Source of the DNA: Breviolum minutum Mf 1.05b.01
Taxonomy: Eukaryota > Sar > Dinophyceae > Suessiales > Symbiodiniaceae
Reading direction: 5' to 3'
DNA length: 64,000 nt
Assembly: GCA_000507305.1 (NCBI GenBank)
Contig: DF239658.1
Location: 111,772 to 175,771, forward strand
The stretch's first letter is position 1; the number at the start of each line of letters is the position of its first letter. Positions 1 to 12,664 of this stretch are shown in pieces. The notes beneath the pieces are model-generated. The model had not been told where the DNA came from. It saw nothing but the letters and a program-made list of their open reading frames with translations, and made no database searches. The position numbers and the translations under genes were made by a program.

Positions 1-19
1 CTTTGGAAGAAGGAGCTGG

Positions 20-20
20 G

Positions 21-87
<67 letters not shown>

Positions 88-178
88 GCTGTTGTTGTTG
101 TTGTTGCTGTTGTTGTTGTTGTTGCTGTTGCTGTTGCTGTTGTTGCTGCTGGTGTTGATGATGATGATGATGATGAGG
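20..178. repeat. (TTG)n microsatellite running into (ATG)n
   Basis: About 135 bases of nearly pure TTG/GTT repeat with scattered GCT interruptions, followed directly by a short GAT run. Its open reading frame of poly-leucine is a product of the repeat and is not a gene. Confidence 0.95.
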
Positions 179-911
179 AGGAGGATTATCATGATCATTA
201 TGATCACTATGATGTTTCGTTGTGTAGCGTTTCTCTGGAGAAAAAAAAAGGCCTGAACGTTCAATGGCTCATTCCAACACCAAAATGAACCAAAATGAAG
301 CCTAGGGCCTAATGTGACCTGAGCTGGCTTTTTCCGATCATTGAACATGATCCTTGAATCATTAAGGTACACAGAGCTGCAAGAATGTGAACAAAGTATC
401 ATGGCGCTTTTGATTTGTTGATTCATTGTTGATACAGATGAAGATGTGCCACGTGTAAACATTCATTATAATTAAAAAAGATTACATGCATACATGCTCG
501 GCTTTACACAGTATTCAAGAAAATGAAAACAAGGAAGTGTGGATGCATTTCTCAAGCTTATAACGGATGCATGAATACTTCCCACATGGTTGACCGTGGT
601 TCTGCTATATGTCCAACCGAGTCACTGCATGTTCCTTTCCTTGGGAAGACATCCAGCGAAAGCTTGCAAATCAAGCAATACACAACTTGACAACCAATCA
701 GAATAACTACTACAGAAATCACACCCTATGTATCCCTATGTTCGCACGTTCATCCAAATTGCAGGGAAACAGGTTCTGGAAGTTACTGTAGACTAGTGCC
801 GATCTGCCCTTGAAGGTGAGATACACTCCTCCCCAAAAATCGTGGTTGGATGAATTGACGGGCCAACTTGAGTCTCGTCTAACATTGGCTCACTACCTCC
901 TGAGGAAATAC

Positions 912-2811
912 CTGCCAGAAAATGCTTCTGGGAAAAATGACATCCAATGAACTGCCAAAAGCATCCAAAAGTGCAAGCAAAGTCTCGGTGCTCCTCATCC
1001 TCTCTGCCATTCATCACCATGAGGATATGCAAAACAATCCTAGTACCAAACCAAAACCAACACACCAAGCAGTCATGGCTCAACCACTCACACAGGCTCT
1101 ACAACCACAAAAGCATCCCTCATTAAAAAAAAAGAGCAACACTAAGGGCTTGGGAAATTGGAAGGTCAATTCAGCAGCCCTGGAAGGTACAAATCAAGGG
1201 GTTGGTCAAGTATCGTGAACATGGAAAGGAAATCGTGCATGTTGTGGTGCCCTCGTAACGTTCAATCAAAAATAATGGGTAGAAAATTGGTACAAGATGC
1301 CTGGAAGGCTGTATGCCTTTTTGTCAAATCTGTTCAAGGGATATCATTTCAAGACCCCCTTCACTGACAAGCATCAGCGTTGCATCAGATAAAGCTTCCA
1401 AGAGTTCACTCTCCAAATCCCCAAGTAAGGTAGCTCTGGCCGCCGCTGCCTCGTGACGTTACATGGGCGACCTCAAGATGCCTCTGGTATAATGAGATTA
1501 CTTTGCAACCCGAAGTTCTTTCCAACACCTTCAAAGCATTTCAAGTGGCTGATCTCAATATCTTTTATTTTTTCCCAGGTGCAGGTGGATGAGTCTAAAA
1601 TGAGAAAAAATGCCTAGAAGCATCCCAACGACAGGAAGATTCCAAAAGACACAATCCTTGGAGATAAATGTTTCATCCCAGCATCTCTGCATAGAACAGT
1701 TGAAAAATTTGAGTACAAGTATAGATCGATTTGTTGAGTAATGAATCCTTGATAGTTTTGCAACTATTATTCTAGAATTGCGCCAAAAGTGAGGCCATTT
1801 CGCTTCAAAACGATCATCCCCGATTCCACCCATCTGCCAAGGGAACCGTCCAACATTTCTCCAATGGTAAGGCCAGCAGGATCTCATTGGGCTCCACTCT
1901 TCGAGTACACACCATGCCATGGCCATAACCCTCCTTCAGAGAATCTGATGGTAACGAAGTGGGTATCACGAATGTTATGCCTGTGCATCTATGACATCGT
2001 ATAAAAAATATGTATGTATATATGTATATATATATATACATGTGTAGGTATCTAAGAACTGTTGTTGGTAAATCTACCCATCTTGAAACATGTTACAGTG
2101 ATATTCATATACCAACGTACAAAATCAATATATAAAACCTGCTTATTGAAAGCACCAGCTGGGAAAGTGATTGGTGACCAATCATAAACCTTGTTAACAG
2201 CACGCCGAAGGTTGCACCTGCCTTATCAAGGTTCTTTTTCGTGTATCCTTCTGGTAAACTGTAGATATTCTTTAAGCTTTTTGGCAACAAGGCTTCAGGA
2301 GGGTTCAAGAAAATCATGCTGAACTCCCTGGATTCCACTGGTTGAAGAGAGGTGAGAAAGGAAGTGACTCCTCTTGCAACCTGGGAAGTAGAAAGGGGAC
2401 AATGTGCCAATATTCGTGGGAAAGGGCTTCACACATGTTGTGCTAATTAAGCCGCGTTAGACGGATTTGAGATCAGCAATCCAGTATAGCAAAACCAGCA
2501 AACCCTGAAGACGGATGTAAATTCCAACGCAAATAGACTTTTAGGATTTACGGGATGATCACAAAGAGTGATAAGTTCAAACTGCCACTGAACCATTTTC
2601 TACATTCAACCGTGGCCATCCTCCCAACCAATGACATCGTCTCACCGTCCAGCTTCTGCAATGACAGTGGACTGCCCTTCCAAAGCTCTCGCAATGCGTC
2701 GTCCGCCATGTCAAGGGATGCGGGAGGCCGTGTTTTTTTCGGGTTGAAAGTTGGGAAAACGTAAGACTTTAAGCGGCAAATGGATTGATACACCGGATCT
2801 ACAAATGAATG
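912..2811 (-). CDS. SET-domain protein (Rubisco LSMT/SETD-like), partial multi-exon model
   Basis: The best exon is about 1840-1944, opening after an AG acceptor. It reads GYGHGMVCTRRV followed by NEILLALPLEKCW, which matches the start of the SET fold in the Rubisco large-subunit methyltransferase/SETD3-SETD6 class (a glycine-rich turn, then an acidic residue, then a leucine-rich strand). Proteins of this class methylate lysine or histidine on target proteins. Other minus-strand pieces that look coding and may belong to the same gene are 2550-2712 (a possible start, MADDALRELWKGSP), 2210-2390 (FSMIFLNPPEALLPKSLKN), 1335-1449 (alanine/leucine-rich helix, LLGDLESELLEALS) and 912-1001. The last is exactly 30 codons, between an AGAG acceptor and a GTATTT donor. 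I did not find the catalytic tyrosine or the NH motif, so the SET call rests on one exon, and the grouping of exons is inference. Confidence 0.4.
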
Positions 2812-3091
2812 GAGCATGAGCAGAAAGCTTGTGTTTTACTTGACTCAAGCAGAATACAGTTTGATATATAAGCGTTTTTCTTACAAGATACTTGTTCTTC
2901 CAAAAATATATGTGAAAAAGATGCATTCAGTAAGACTTCTGTCTTTGTTGCCCTCCTCTTGGCATAACTCTCAAGCAAGCGACTCCCGCAAAAACGGTGT
3001 CTTACAAGCTCAGCCGTGAATCTCTACAGCTGCATGCGGCAAGTGTCGTATCAACTACATGATAAGCTGCCCTGTCTTTGCATGGCTAAAG

Positions 3092-3199
3092 TACCCTCCC
3101 TGAAACTAACAGCTTGCCCTGAAAATAGGCATCAACCCCAAAGGAAAGTAGTCTTCCAACCATCCATTTTCAGTGGCTATGTTAGTCTCAGGGAGGGTA
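3092..3199. mobile_element. MITE-like terminal-inverted-repeat element, copy 1 (108 bp)
   Basis: It begins TACCCTCCCTGAAACTAAC and ends GTTAGTCTCAGGGAGGGTA, so the two ends are inverted copies. The core contains AAAGGAAAGTAGTCTTCC, which is shared with the copies at 28404 and 49910. It has no coding capacity. A TA dinucleotide at each edge could be the target duplication. Confidence 0.75.
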
Positions 3200-3307
3200 G
3201 ATACAGAAAAATTGAAGAAGTGAAATTGATCATCCACTTCCCAGCGAAATGTATTGAATCTATAGACCGAAGTTGTTTCCATCATTCAGGCAAAAATGAA
3301 TAACATT

Positions 3308-3770
3308 GAAAGACAGCGAGGTCTTCCAGTTCTCCTCGCTAGTTGCGGCGGCAGGTTCCAACTGCAAACCACCAATTCCTAAAAAATACAACTGACAAAC
3401 ATTCTTTACAATATAAACAGCTGGAAAAAAACAACCAACTCGGAACAGGTCCATTTGTTCCCCCAAAAAGAGCAAATAGTTCACATCTTGGGAGGTCCAT
3501 AGGTCGATGATTCCCCCCGCCTCGGGAGGAGGGTGAGGACAAATGCACCCCCGCCTCGGTACATGAGAATATGAGTGGGGAGGGATGATGAATTTAATCA
3601 AACTGACATTAATATAAACAAATAGATACAGTAAATACATGAATGAGTTAATATAATATAGATTCATACATTTAAGAAATGTGTTTCGTGAAGGAATGAA
3701 TAAATACATGTCCAATCAATCCTTACCTGTCTATATCTGCAGCTGCCTCTGCCTGCAGCAAGGTAGGAGC
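3308..3770 (-). CDS. Candidate exons upstream of the SET exon
   Basis: Three short minus-strand pieces look coding. One is at 3308-3366 (EPAAATSEENWKTSLSFN, after a TTTGCAG acceptor and before GTTATT). One is near 3480-3522 (AGGIIDLWTSQD, after CCCGAG and before GTGAAC). One is near 3727-3770 and ends in a clean CAG|GTAAGG donor. They could be 5' exons of the SET gene or a separate gene. I could not settle the phases between them, and no domain is recognisable. Confidence 0.3.
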
Positions 3771-4992
3771 CCTTCCCACCTCAGCTGAATCTGACAATTT
3801 TTTTTCTCCCGCAAAATTTGGTTGGACGTAATGTAGTCGTGTCATCATCCAGGGTGTTGGGGTAGGAATTTTCATCAATTGCAATACATCTTCTTTTTTT
3901 AATTTAATTTATCATCTGTAGATCTAGGTGAAAATATCAGATGATGATGATGATGATGATGTCATTATTATGGATATCCCTCCACCCGAGAGCGCCACGG
4001 ACACGCACCGCACAAAGGCTCATCTACAACAATACTTTACATCTTTACATCGATATCAATCAATATTCAAACTAAGTAGAATTGTATCTTAATATCTACT
4101 ATAAAGTACATAATGCATATACTATGTGACTATATGCATTTGTTGATTTAATCTCTAAATGAACCTCAAGAATCTCATGTCATATATCTATTGTGCATAT
4201 ACACTTACTATACTGAATCATCTTTGCGAATCCAACAAATCGGAACCCCTCACCCCTTCTGAGCTCCAACTGCGCTTGGAGCTCCCAGAGTGAGCATATC
4301 TCCTCGTTGAAAGTTTTTGCACGAAAGTATAACATGGCAACTGAAGGTTTAGCAATTTAGCTAATTTTGATCATTCCATATCATTAGAATATGCGGCAAA
4401 AATGATAGGAAATGATAAATGATAAATGTATATCTACGACGTTTACCAGGTAACGGCCTTAAAAAGTACAGGTGTGGTTTCTTCGCAAATTGGGCACCTG
4501 CAGATTTGCCGACTGATTCTAATCGACACAAGTAAGTAGAAATAAACCAAGAATGCCATCAAGATTCAATTATTTCAATTGGAACCATGTCCCAAGTCCC
4601 CACCAATGGCCCCCGTGCCTGTTGAAAGCTGGGCGGTAACCACCAGCGTCCCAGGCGAAAGCAAAACAATGGCTGCGGCAGTTTGAAGTCAGCAAACTTG
4701 GAGACAGGAGTTTCTTCATCTTCATGATACATAAAAAAACTATCTATCTATATATATATATATAAATACAATACATATATATATACACATATAGGATCTA
4801 CCCACAGCCCACCAACAGCCACCACCAGGATTATATGTTTGGTCTACTTATTCTTCTTCAATCTTCTTCATTCATTATCTTCTTCATCATCACCTTCATC
4901 ATGATGAATCGGTATCAATCTGACTCATTTTGACTCACTGAGTTAATGAGCCGCTGTAAAAGATAGATCCAGTCTCCAAAATTATGGGGAAT

Positions 4993-5062
<70 letters not shown>

Positions 5063-5870
5063 ATCTGCAACTGGCGGGGTCCCACTGCCTGCATGGGCCG
5101 GAAACTGTCATGAATGCCAACTGGCCATCATTAATCACAACCACAACATCCATGACATCCACTCACCCAGCCTTACCTTGAACATACATCAGCTTTTAAT
5201 ACGAGAACAAGATGGAGCCCTATCCACTTAACAGGAAGCCATCCAATCAGTACAGTCGCCATGCAGTCAGACCTCTTTCAGACCTTCAAACTGATGAACA
5301 TTTCCCCAAGTGACGGCTGGTCATGTTTATTTTCTTCCCCTACGCGTTCCAACTTTGTACATCACTGCATCACTCCTCACCCGCATCTGCCGCTGCCCCA
5401 TCCTCACCCGCCGGGGTTGGATCCTTCCAAATGACAAGCGGAAACAATGAAGATGGGAAAAAGAGCCTTCATCACGGATGTTCCAATCGGATTCCAATGA
5501 TTGTGTATATATTTCTTGTCCGCTCTGGCAAGGTGTGTAGGCTGTGTAGGCTGAGGTTTGCAGTGTGACTTGCCAAACTATCTAAGCTATAGCTACATGT
5601 CGTATATATACAATTTTATACGTACATATATTTCATACATATATGATATATAAATATATAGTATGACATTCAGAGCAAAAACTACTCGGGATCCGGCATC
5701 TCGCTTTATTGGGACCAAAGTAGCTGCAAGGGACTCTACTGCCCCTCACCTAAGTTCCCAAACGTATGGTTTTTCTATGTTTGTTTGAAATCTATGAATT
5801 TGTATGATGAATTTCTGGTGTCTCGAGTCTCCACCTTCAATTAATCCCCATAAGCCACCCCAAAACTTTG
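3771..5870. other. Non-coding stretch with A/T-rich and ATC-type repeats
   Basis: I see no convincing exon here. The stretch holds a short (GAT)7 run at 3938-3961, a TA-rich patch at 4741-4800, the long (ATC)n at 4993-5061, and A/T-rich sequence at 5580-5665. Open frames over the ATC run are repeat artefacts. Confidence 0.6.
4993..5061. repeat. (ATC)n microsatellite, about 23 units
   Basis: An uninterrupted ATC/CAT trinucleotide run, flanked by unique sequence. Confidence 0.95.
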
Positions 5871-5879
5871 AGAGATGTT

Positions 5880-6180
5880 TTACCGGGAAGCCACCCTAGC
5901 AGCCCCATCCCATCCCCGTAGCTCCTGCACCTCTCTGGTTGGCTCGGAGGTTCCTTCCACCACGGGTCGTTCGCTGAACTCCGCCTGTCGGGTAGTATCT
6001 GGTGGAAATCTTAGATGCTTCCATAGTTGAGCAGTCACATGCCAATTGTGTCTGCGGCACATCCGTGGAAAAAACTCAAACCCCAAGGCATGGAACCAAA
6101 CAATATTGAAACTGGCAGCCGGCACCACCAACCAGGTTAGCAGTGGCGCCAAGCATCCTGCGACCTGGAAACGAGACATC
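5880..6180 (-). CDS. Candidate exon, unknown protein
   Basis: The minus-strand frame reads hydrophobic first (LAPLLTWLVVPAASFNIVWF), then basic and aromatic (RMCRRHNWHVTAQLWKHL), then acidic (TSEPTREVQELRGWDG). Its composition is protein-like, and a GTAAAA donor at about 5880 would close it. It could be a 3' neighbour of the unresolved exons at 7-9 kb. There is no recognised domain, and the start is not determined. Confidence 0.3.
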
Positions 6181-6570
6181 TTATTTGGTGTGCTCCTCCC
6201 ACGTTGAACACGAAACAGATTGTGAGCAACCCTCACTTTATCATTGTTATGGCATCCCAAGATACAGATACACTTTGCTGCCCACCGTTTGTCATGCTTC
6301 AGATCTACTACAGTATGTCCCAACCGAATACCTGTATTGCCTACCCTGTCTTCCTGCCCAAGATGTGTAGTTTGGGGCACTTGCAATGTTGACATCACTT
6401 GTAATCTCCTTATTCGAAGCCAACTTCACCTTTTCGCGCTGTCTGAGCATCCCAGGCAGTCATCAAGTACCACCAACAGCGCGGAGCTGCAAAAAGCATG
6501 ACAATGAAGGCAACCTCAAGTAGCATCATCTCAACTTGCCGCATTATGATGGATGATCAAGCTAAACTGA

Positions 6571-6657
6571 TACCCTCCCTGAAAATAGATGCTTCAAAGA
6601 CTGGTTTCCTTTTGGGATGGTCTATTTTCGGGGGCTATGTTTGTTTCAGGGAGGGTA
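6571..6657. mobile_element. MITE-like element, copy 2 (87 bp)
   Basis: It begins TACCCTCCCTGAAA and ends TTTCAGGGAGGGTA, a perfect 14-base terminal inverted repeat. The interior contains GGCTATGTTTGTTTCAGG, like the right arm of copy 1. It is shorter than the 108-111-bp copies, so it is an internally deleted or minimal form. Confidence 0.75.
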
Positions 6658-7913
6658 TCCCCAACGAAGTTGCTAATGATTGGGCTCCCATGCCAGCAAC
6701 GGCAAAGCCACTTTGCTGGTGTGCCTCGGGGGGACATTTCCGTGGCAGCGCCAGCTTTTGACCATTTAATTTAGCTGGTCTGGGATCCCATTTTGGGTTT
6801 AAGTGCACGGTATTGGTTCAATAAAATACGTATTTATACTTGTAGGTACTTGTATGCGTATAAGTATATATAAACAGAGATACTTGTTTCGGAACAATTT
6901 GTAAAGATTACATATAATAACTTGTAGAGTATTACCTTTTGCGTATGGACTCGCAACTGGTTTGTAACATGAAGAAATGAAACTCTGAAGACGAGCTCCC
7001 GGGCGGTACATTGATGACCCTCGAAGCGATACAGCACCTCAGGATTCCCAAGGTGATCCCTCTAAAAAAATGGGGGGGATCTTTGATTTGAAAGTAACGA
7101 AAATGGTCCAAATGGATTGCGATTTTTTTTTGAAAAATTGAGGGATCTATAGCAACAATCTTGGGGTTTTGTTCATCTCAGTGCTATCAGGACCTCGTTG
7201 TTGGACAGAAAGGTGGACTCCACAAACCCCAGGAGACCGCACTGCAAGGAGATCATCCATAATAGCCTTGGAGAAACATTGTCATCTTGGAGATTTTAAT
7301 GGCTTGGATGGCTCCGAACTTCTACTGTCATTGGATCCTTTGATAAATAGCTATGGAAAAATCCAGTGATATCATACCTCACAATATGAAGCTGAGCAAT
7401 GCTTCCCCAGTTAAAACCCATCTTCAAGGCCTCCTTGCTGGAGATCAAAACTCAAATGACATAATCCCCCACTTTCAGTAGGAAAAATATCTTTGAATCG
7501 TGGATTTGCCATCATTACCACGTCTTTGCAAACATCGAATCAAAAATCCATAAAGGTCAGCCTTGGACCACCAAACCACAAGACCAACGGTGGTTCATGG
7601 GATTATATACATAGGACATGGGTATCTGAACTGTGCGCCGTGATCGGAGATGAAACCATCCAAGCAACATAGCACAGGGGGCCAACAAAACCACAGAAGC
7701 CGCCTCGCGAGATGCAGTCTTGTACACAACGACATAACAGTCGTAGATTCAAAATATCAAGAGTGTAAACTGAAGATAAGCAAGCCAGGAGTCCAAATCC
7801 ATCTGAACTATGACTCCAACTATCACTACTCGGAGCATGCTGCCTTCTGTGGCGATTCTCGGGCCGACTTTAAGCGACCTCGGCCGACAGTTGGATGACA
7901 ATGAAAAACCCAT

Positions 7914-7968
7914 GTATCTCCTATCAAAAATGGTGATTTTCCATTGTCATGTTAGTTTTCGGGGGGTA
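7914..7968. mobile_element. Degenerate MITE end
   Basis: The sequence GTTAGTTTTCGGGGGGTA matches the right terminus of the element family (GTTAGTCTCAGGGAGGGTA). The left end is poorly conserved, so this is a decayed or partial copy. Confidence 0.4.
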
Positions 7969-8671
7969 GATGTGACTAGGAACCAATTATATAATATTAA
8001 GAAAATCAAATTGGGAATTATTTGATCATAATGCATCCAGACTTGTGAAAAGTGATTCCTTGTATATCATACACTTTGAGACTCACTAGCAGGTGCTAGA
8101 TTCGACCTTTCACCACACTTTGTTTTCCAAAATAAATGGAGCCATAGCCATAATCATGTAAAAACAGGGCTATGTTCATGCTATCAATAGGGGAAATCCG
8201 TCTGATTCCATGTTCTGGCATTTCCTTCCACCATGACAACTCCCAAGGCACAGGTGAAGTCACTCGTCAACTTCGAAATGGAGTCCTCCAAAAAAATACG
8301 CCAAAGCTAGGAGTGCAAAACCAAGTAGCAAATTATTGAAATGGAAACTGGAAGCCGCAGCGCAAACTTTGGGCTGCGCAAAGTTGCACACTTTGAATGA
8401 TGGTGGATGCAGATGTGGTCGGGTTGTCGGGGGGGGGGGCTGAACTATGGTTAAACAATTCCTCACATACCCATTGCCTGTGGTGAAACAAAGACAATCT
8501 GCAGCCCCAGAGTTTCATCTGAAACAGCGAAAAAGCAGCATGTTCGAAACTACACACGTCATATCACATCATGACATAGATTCAGATGCAGTACATCAAT
8601 ATATTGCCTTTGAAAGTGGCAGCACGGCATCCTTCTACAAAATACCAATTCTGCCCTTTCTTTTTTCCCAG

Positions 8672-8809
8672 TGCATCCAGAGGGTTTCTCCACAAAGATC
8701 TACCCCACAAAGATGTACCCTTGCAGGGGCCCCGCAATATCTCCTGCACATCATGCACTTCTCCAAGTCCTGCTGTGAACACCACAGCTGATCCTGTCCG
8801 GATGCATCT
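8672..8809 (-). CDS. Candidate cysteine-rich exon
   Basis: After a CTTTCCAG acceptor, one minus-strand frame reads QDLEKCMMCRRYCGAPARVH followed by LCGVDLCGETLWMHW. That gives six cysteines in about 40 residues, spaced like a small zinc-binding or disulfide-rich module. A second frame is also open across the same bases (AVVFTAGLGEVHDVQEIL), so the frame is not certain. A smaller candidate exon lies at about 7185-7255 (CGLLGFVESTFLSNNEVLIA, after CCTTGCAG). Confidence 0.3.
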
Positions 8810-9531
8810 GGAAAGCTTGCTGTGATGCATCATTAAGATGAAATGCTTAGGCTTAGTGCGTAGATCATCAACCAGCCAGGTGTGAGAATGTCATAGCATG
8901 TCATAACAGCTATGCATAGCAGCTATGTTGGAAAGCTACTTGCCTCTGGGGATCCCTGGGAAGACTCACATTCGCAGATGGTACATCTTCATTCATTCCA
9001 CGTCCCAATCAAACTTGCAGCGAAAAAGAAAGTACTCGCTTGAACATCAATAAGTCTAGTGCAGCTACATATCCCAGATGGCAAGTGTCCACTTCCATCA
9101 GGGTTTGAAAATATATATCATATAGTATCAAAATACACTCATAATGACCGTCTAAGGACCTATATATATCAAAGTGATTGTCACCTCTTCTCTCATCCCA
9201 TCAAGGTCACCTACCTGAACACAGACTATGAAGGCCACACAATGTAGTTCCAAGTCCCACCAGGCTGCCTGGAAGGCACGGGAAGGCACTGGAAACTTTT
9301 AAGGAACAGAAATTCCTTGCCAAATATTTCAAAGCATGGTGCTGGGTAAGTGTAGAGCAGGCACTTCTCTAGAGGAAGGTATTATTCCCCCTGTCAGGTA
9401 TTGTTCCCCCTGTTGGAAATGTGGGAAGGAAATTACGGATGAACTTTGACAATTCTTGCGCCTTGTTTTGGTGGATATCCTGGGATCCCTAAGTTGGGGA
9501 GGGTAGCTCGCTTATCCCTGCCACATGCCGC

Positions 9532-11940
9532 TTATTTTTTGCCTGCCACGCCGACAGACAGCTCCACCAAAGAGAACCTTCGCATGAGGCTGGGGTGAGC
9601 TGCCAAAATCGCTCCAAAATACCCAACTAGCAGGGTCTCCAGCACATCTTTAATGACATATGCCAACATGTCCTGTTTCCATTAAGTTTGCGGGGAAACC
9701 ATTGCCGTGTTGTATTCCCAAATATCCCCGAGAACCCTGGTGCATCCCATCCACACAAGGAGCTGAGGACCCCAACACCACACCCATTGCAGCTCAGTCC
9801 ATGTGGTGCGACTCTCTAGAAATCTTGCAAGAAATGTGATAGTATCTTCTATGATCGTATTGCATGTTGTTTAAAAAAATGACCCAATGAATAATATATA
9901 GCATGAAAAATATTGATATATATATATATATCTTCTAGATGAGTGACGCATGATGTGTATCGTTGTCAAAGTCGGTCTGGACTATTGGCATCGGGCTTCG
10001 ACCACTCTGGTCATGATGAAATAATATGGTGAGATGATGTCAAACCCTGGACAGCTACAGTCCTGTACGAGTACCTCAGTTATATACATGAAGGGCATTT
10101 ACTTGACATGTACTGCCGAACATTCGCATTGATGCAGCCTATACTGACCCAAGGGCAATTGGAATCTCCGAAGCCTGTGGCATCAACCCCGCAAACCTAG
10201 CTGGAGGGTCTCATGGCTCATGGATGGAAAAAACCGATACAGTACATAAATTGTCGCTAGTGTGATTGATACTTCAAGAATGCCCAACAAAAAGTGTCCG
10301 CAAATGCCAAGGTCTCTGCGTAATTTTCAAAAAATGTCCTGGGACAGTTTCAAAGAATGAGATCGCTTGAATTAGAGCAGATTGAACATCATGTTCATGT
10401 CAGCATGGTCCAGCAAAGATAATCCATGATTCGATGATCCTCTCTTTTTTTTGTGCGCGGGTGTTCCGTCGAGAAAAGTTTGTCAGCCAATCCTATGGGG
10501 GTCGTCTTAACTTGCTGACCTCTTCAAAATCTCTCGCTCCTCCGCTCCGGTTGTAACTAGGTCAACTATCACAGTTCTCACTGCTTGCTGACCTCTTCAA
10601 AGTTCTCACCTCAAAAATCTGGTGGATTTTTGGTGGATTGCCAAGCTTCCCCAGTGGATTTGCAAGGAAACCCATTGTTAAACCCAACTTGTCAGGCCGC
10701 TAGGTTGACAAATTTCATACATCAATTTGGAAAGACAATCCTCCTAAGTCCTTAGGAAATCATAAAGTTGCATGCATGAAGAAACACACCCAACTTCCAC
10801 ATGCTTTAGTCTGCCATATGCCACGCCTCCTCAAGAAAATGGCACCATCATTAAAGGTATCTCTGAAGCTCTTTGCACAGGAGAAGGGGATTTTGGTCAT
10901 GCTTAAAGAAATACTTTGGAAGCCTATCACTATCATCTTTTAGGTTCATTGCACTTTCTAGTGCAGGTAGTCGTGCCTGTCGAATGGTAATGAAAAGTGT
11001 AGGACACACATATGCAGCACAAGCACTTGTCACTTGTTTGATGCTTTGCCTCCATTTTCATCCTCATCCATGTTCTTAGTTTTACTATATAGATTAGTTT
11101 CAATATAGTTTCAATATAGATTAGGAAACCGTTGAGAGGTCTCTGTAACAAAACAGGAGAAAAAAACAGCACTTCAAAATGGCTCCCCCTTTCTCCAACC
11201 ACAGGAGTTTGTTACAAAACGCAGCCCAGGAACCAATGTCTGGGATGTCATCACCTGAACCGGATCTTGCTCCAGTGGCTAAGGGATCTATACTATTTCC
11301 TTGGGTGGTTGGGGAGCTGAATTCTATTGCACAACTAACTAGGAAAATCACTTCAAACCGTGGTTAACCCCGGTGGATCCCCTCTTCAAAAGGAAGTTTC
11401 ATGGTGTTCATTGACTGTTATATATGCAATTTTGGAAGAAGATAGATGTATGACGCCTACCAAACAATTCTTGGTTGGTTTTGTGACTCCACCAGCTTCT
11501 TCATGAATTATGAAGCTCCTCTTTGGTCTCCTGGCCCTCACTTATAGCGATCCTTTGGCCAGATGTTTTGGCCAGATAGACAAAACTGCTCCGATTCCAA
11601 TATGTTTTTCAATTCCTATCCCTCCAGCCACCAAAAAAGCTGGGTCTGTATCCATGCGTTTTATACAAGGTTTTTTCCTATGGGCTGGCGGAAGCATACA
11701 AATTGTATAATTCAATCAATCTAGCCAATCTTTCATCAATTACTTCATATAGTAAACAAGCCTTATAGTGTAGATACTGGAATATACTCGAATACATATA
11801 TACATAGATATATGTGTGTGTATATATAATCGAATACATGATTAGAGACCATCCTTCAGTTAATTCACCAACCTTCCAAGGTTTTAAGTAGCCAAAAAAA
11901 GCGGTGCCTCCAGAGGCCTCCGGAGCACCGGCTGCCTTGA
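9532..11940 (-). CDS. Unrecognised multi-exon gene, possibly a membrane protein
   Basis: I place these candidate exons in order: 11870-11940 (GAPEASGGTAFFGYLKPWK, after CCGCCAG and before GTTGGT), 11545-11650 (AFLVAGGIGIEKHIGIGAVL), 11180-11341 (serine-rich, GARSGSGDDIPDIGSWAAFC), 10915-10982 (LPALESAMNLKDDSDRLPK), 9703-9760 (LLVWMGCTRVLGDIWEYN), and a terminal exon, about 9532-9672, reading KDVLETLLVGYFGAILAAHP and ending AGKK and a TAA stop at 9532-9534. Two glycine/leucine-rich stretches could be membrane helices. The NAC-beta gene ends just upstream at 12665, so a separate gene is expected here. Junction phases were not all verified and I do not recognise the family. Confidence 0.35.
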
Positions 11941-12664
11941 ATCCTGGCGGCCAAGATGGGAAGTTCATGGAGCGACATTAGATGAAACAACTTTGAACAT
12001 GGAGGTTTCAAGGAGAAAACCCTTCATTAACATAGTAAAATGGAATCCAAAGACATGGAGGTCTGGTTCAGATGATCGAGATGATTTTCCTTTTCAATTT
12101 CTGTGACTTTTAGGTTCAAAATGTTCATTTTCTAGGGTGTAGAAGATGTTGTTCAAGGTTTTTTGTTTCCCAAAGATGAAAGGGAATCCTTTGGATGATT
12201 TCTGAGTTCAACAAGTCTTTCATTCAAACACCCAGGTGACCAAAAAGAAATGTCTGGTATCAAAGTGGAGTTGAATTTGGAGCTGAATAGTTTCTAATGT
12301 TTTCACCTGTTTATCCTGTAGCCGCAAGCATGTCATGTCAAGCATAGCTGTCATGTAGGATTGCATTGCTTCCTCCATTTTGACGCTTTTTAACGTTTAA
12401 ACAATTGCTTTTGGATGGTGCTAAGACAGGAAATCTAAGGTTCAAAACATACCTCAAGACTGGCTGCACTTTAGATCTTCAAGAAATTGGTTCCACACGG
12501 AAAGGGAACCTACTCACATATGAAAAGATGACTGATGGCTGCATTTATACATGTTTTGACAAATTGTCGGCGCAACCCCGGAAAAAATTATGGACCAAAA
12601 TCTTCCAAGTTGGATGATTTAGGCCATTGTTGATCTCACCCCCAAGAACACCGAAATTCAGGCT

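Noticed and set aside
20-256. 78-residue poly-leucine open frame
   Set aside because: It is a translation of the TTG microsatellite with no other sequence content.
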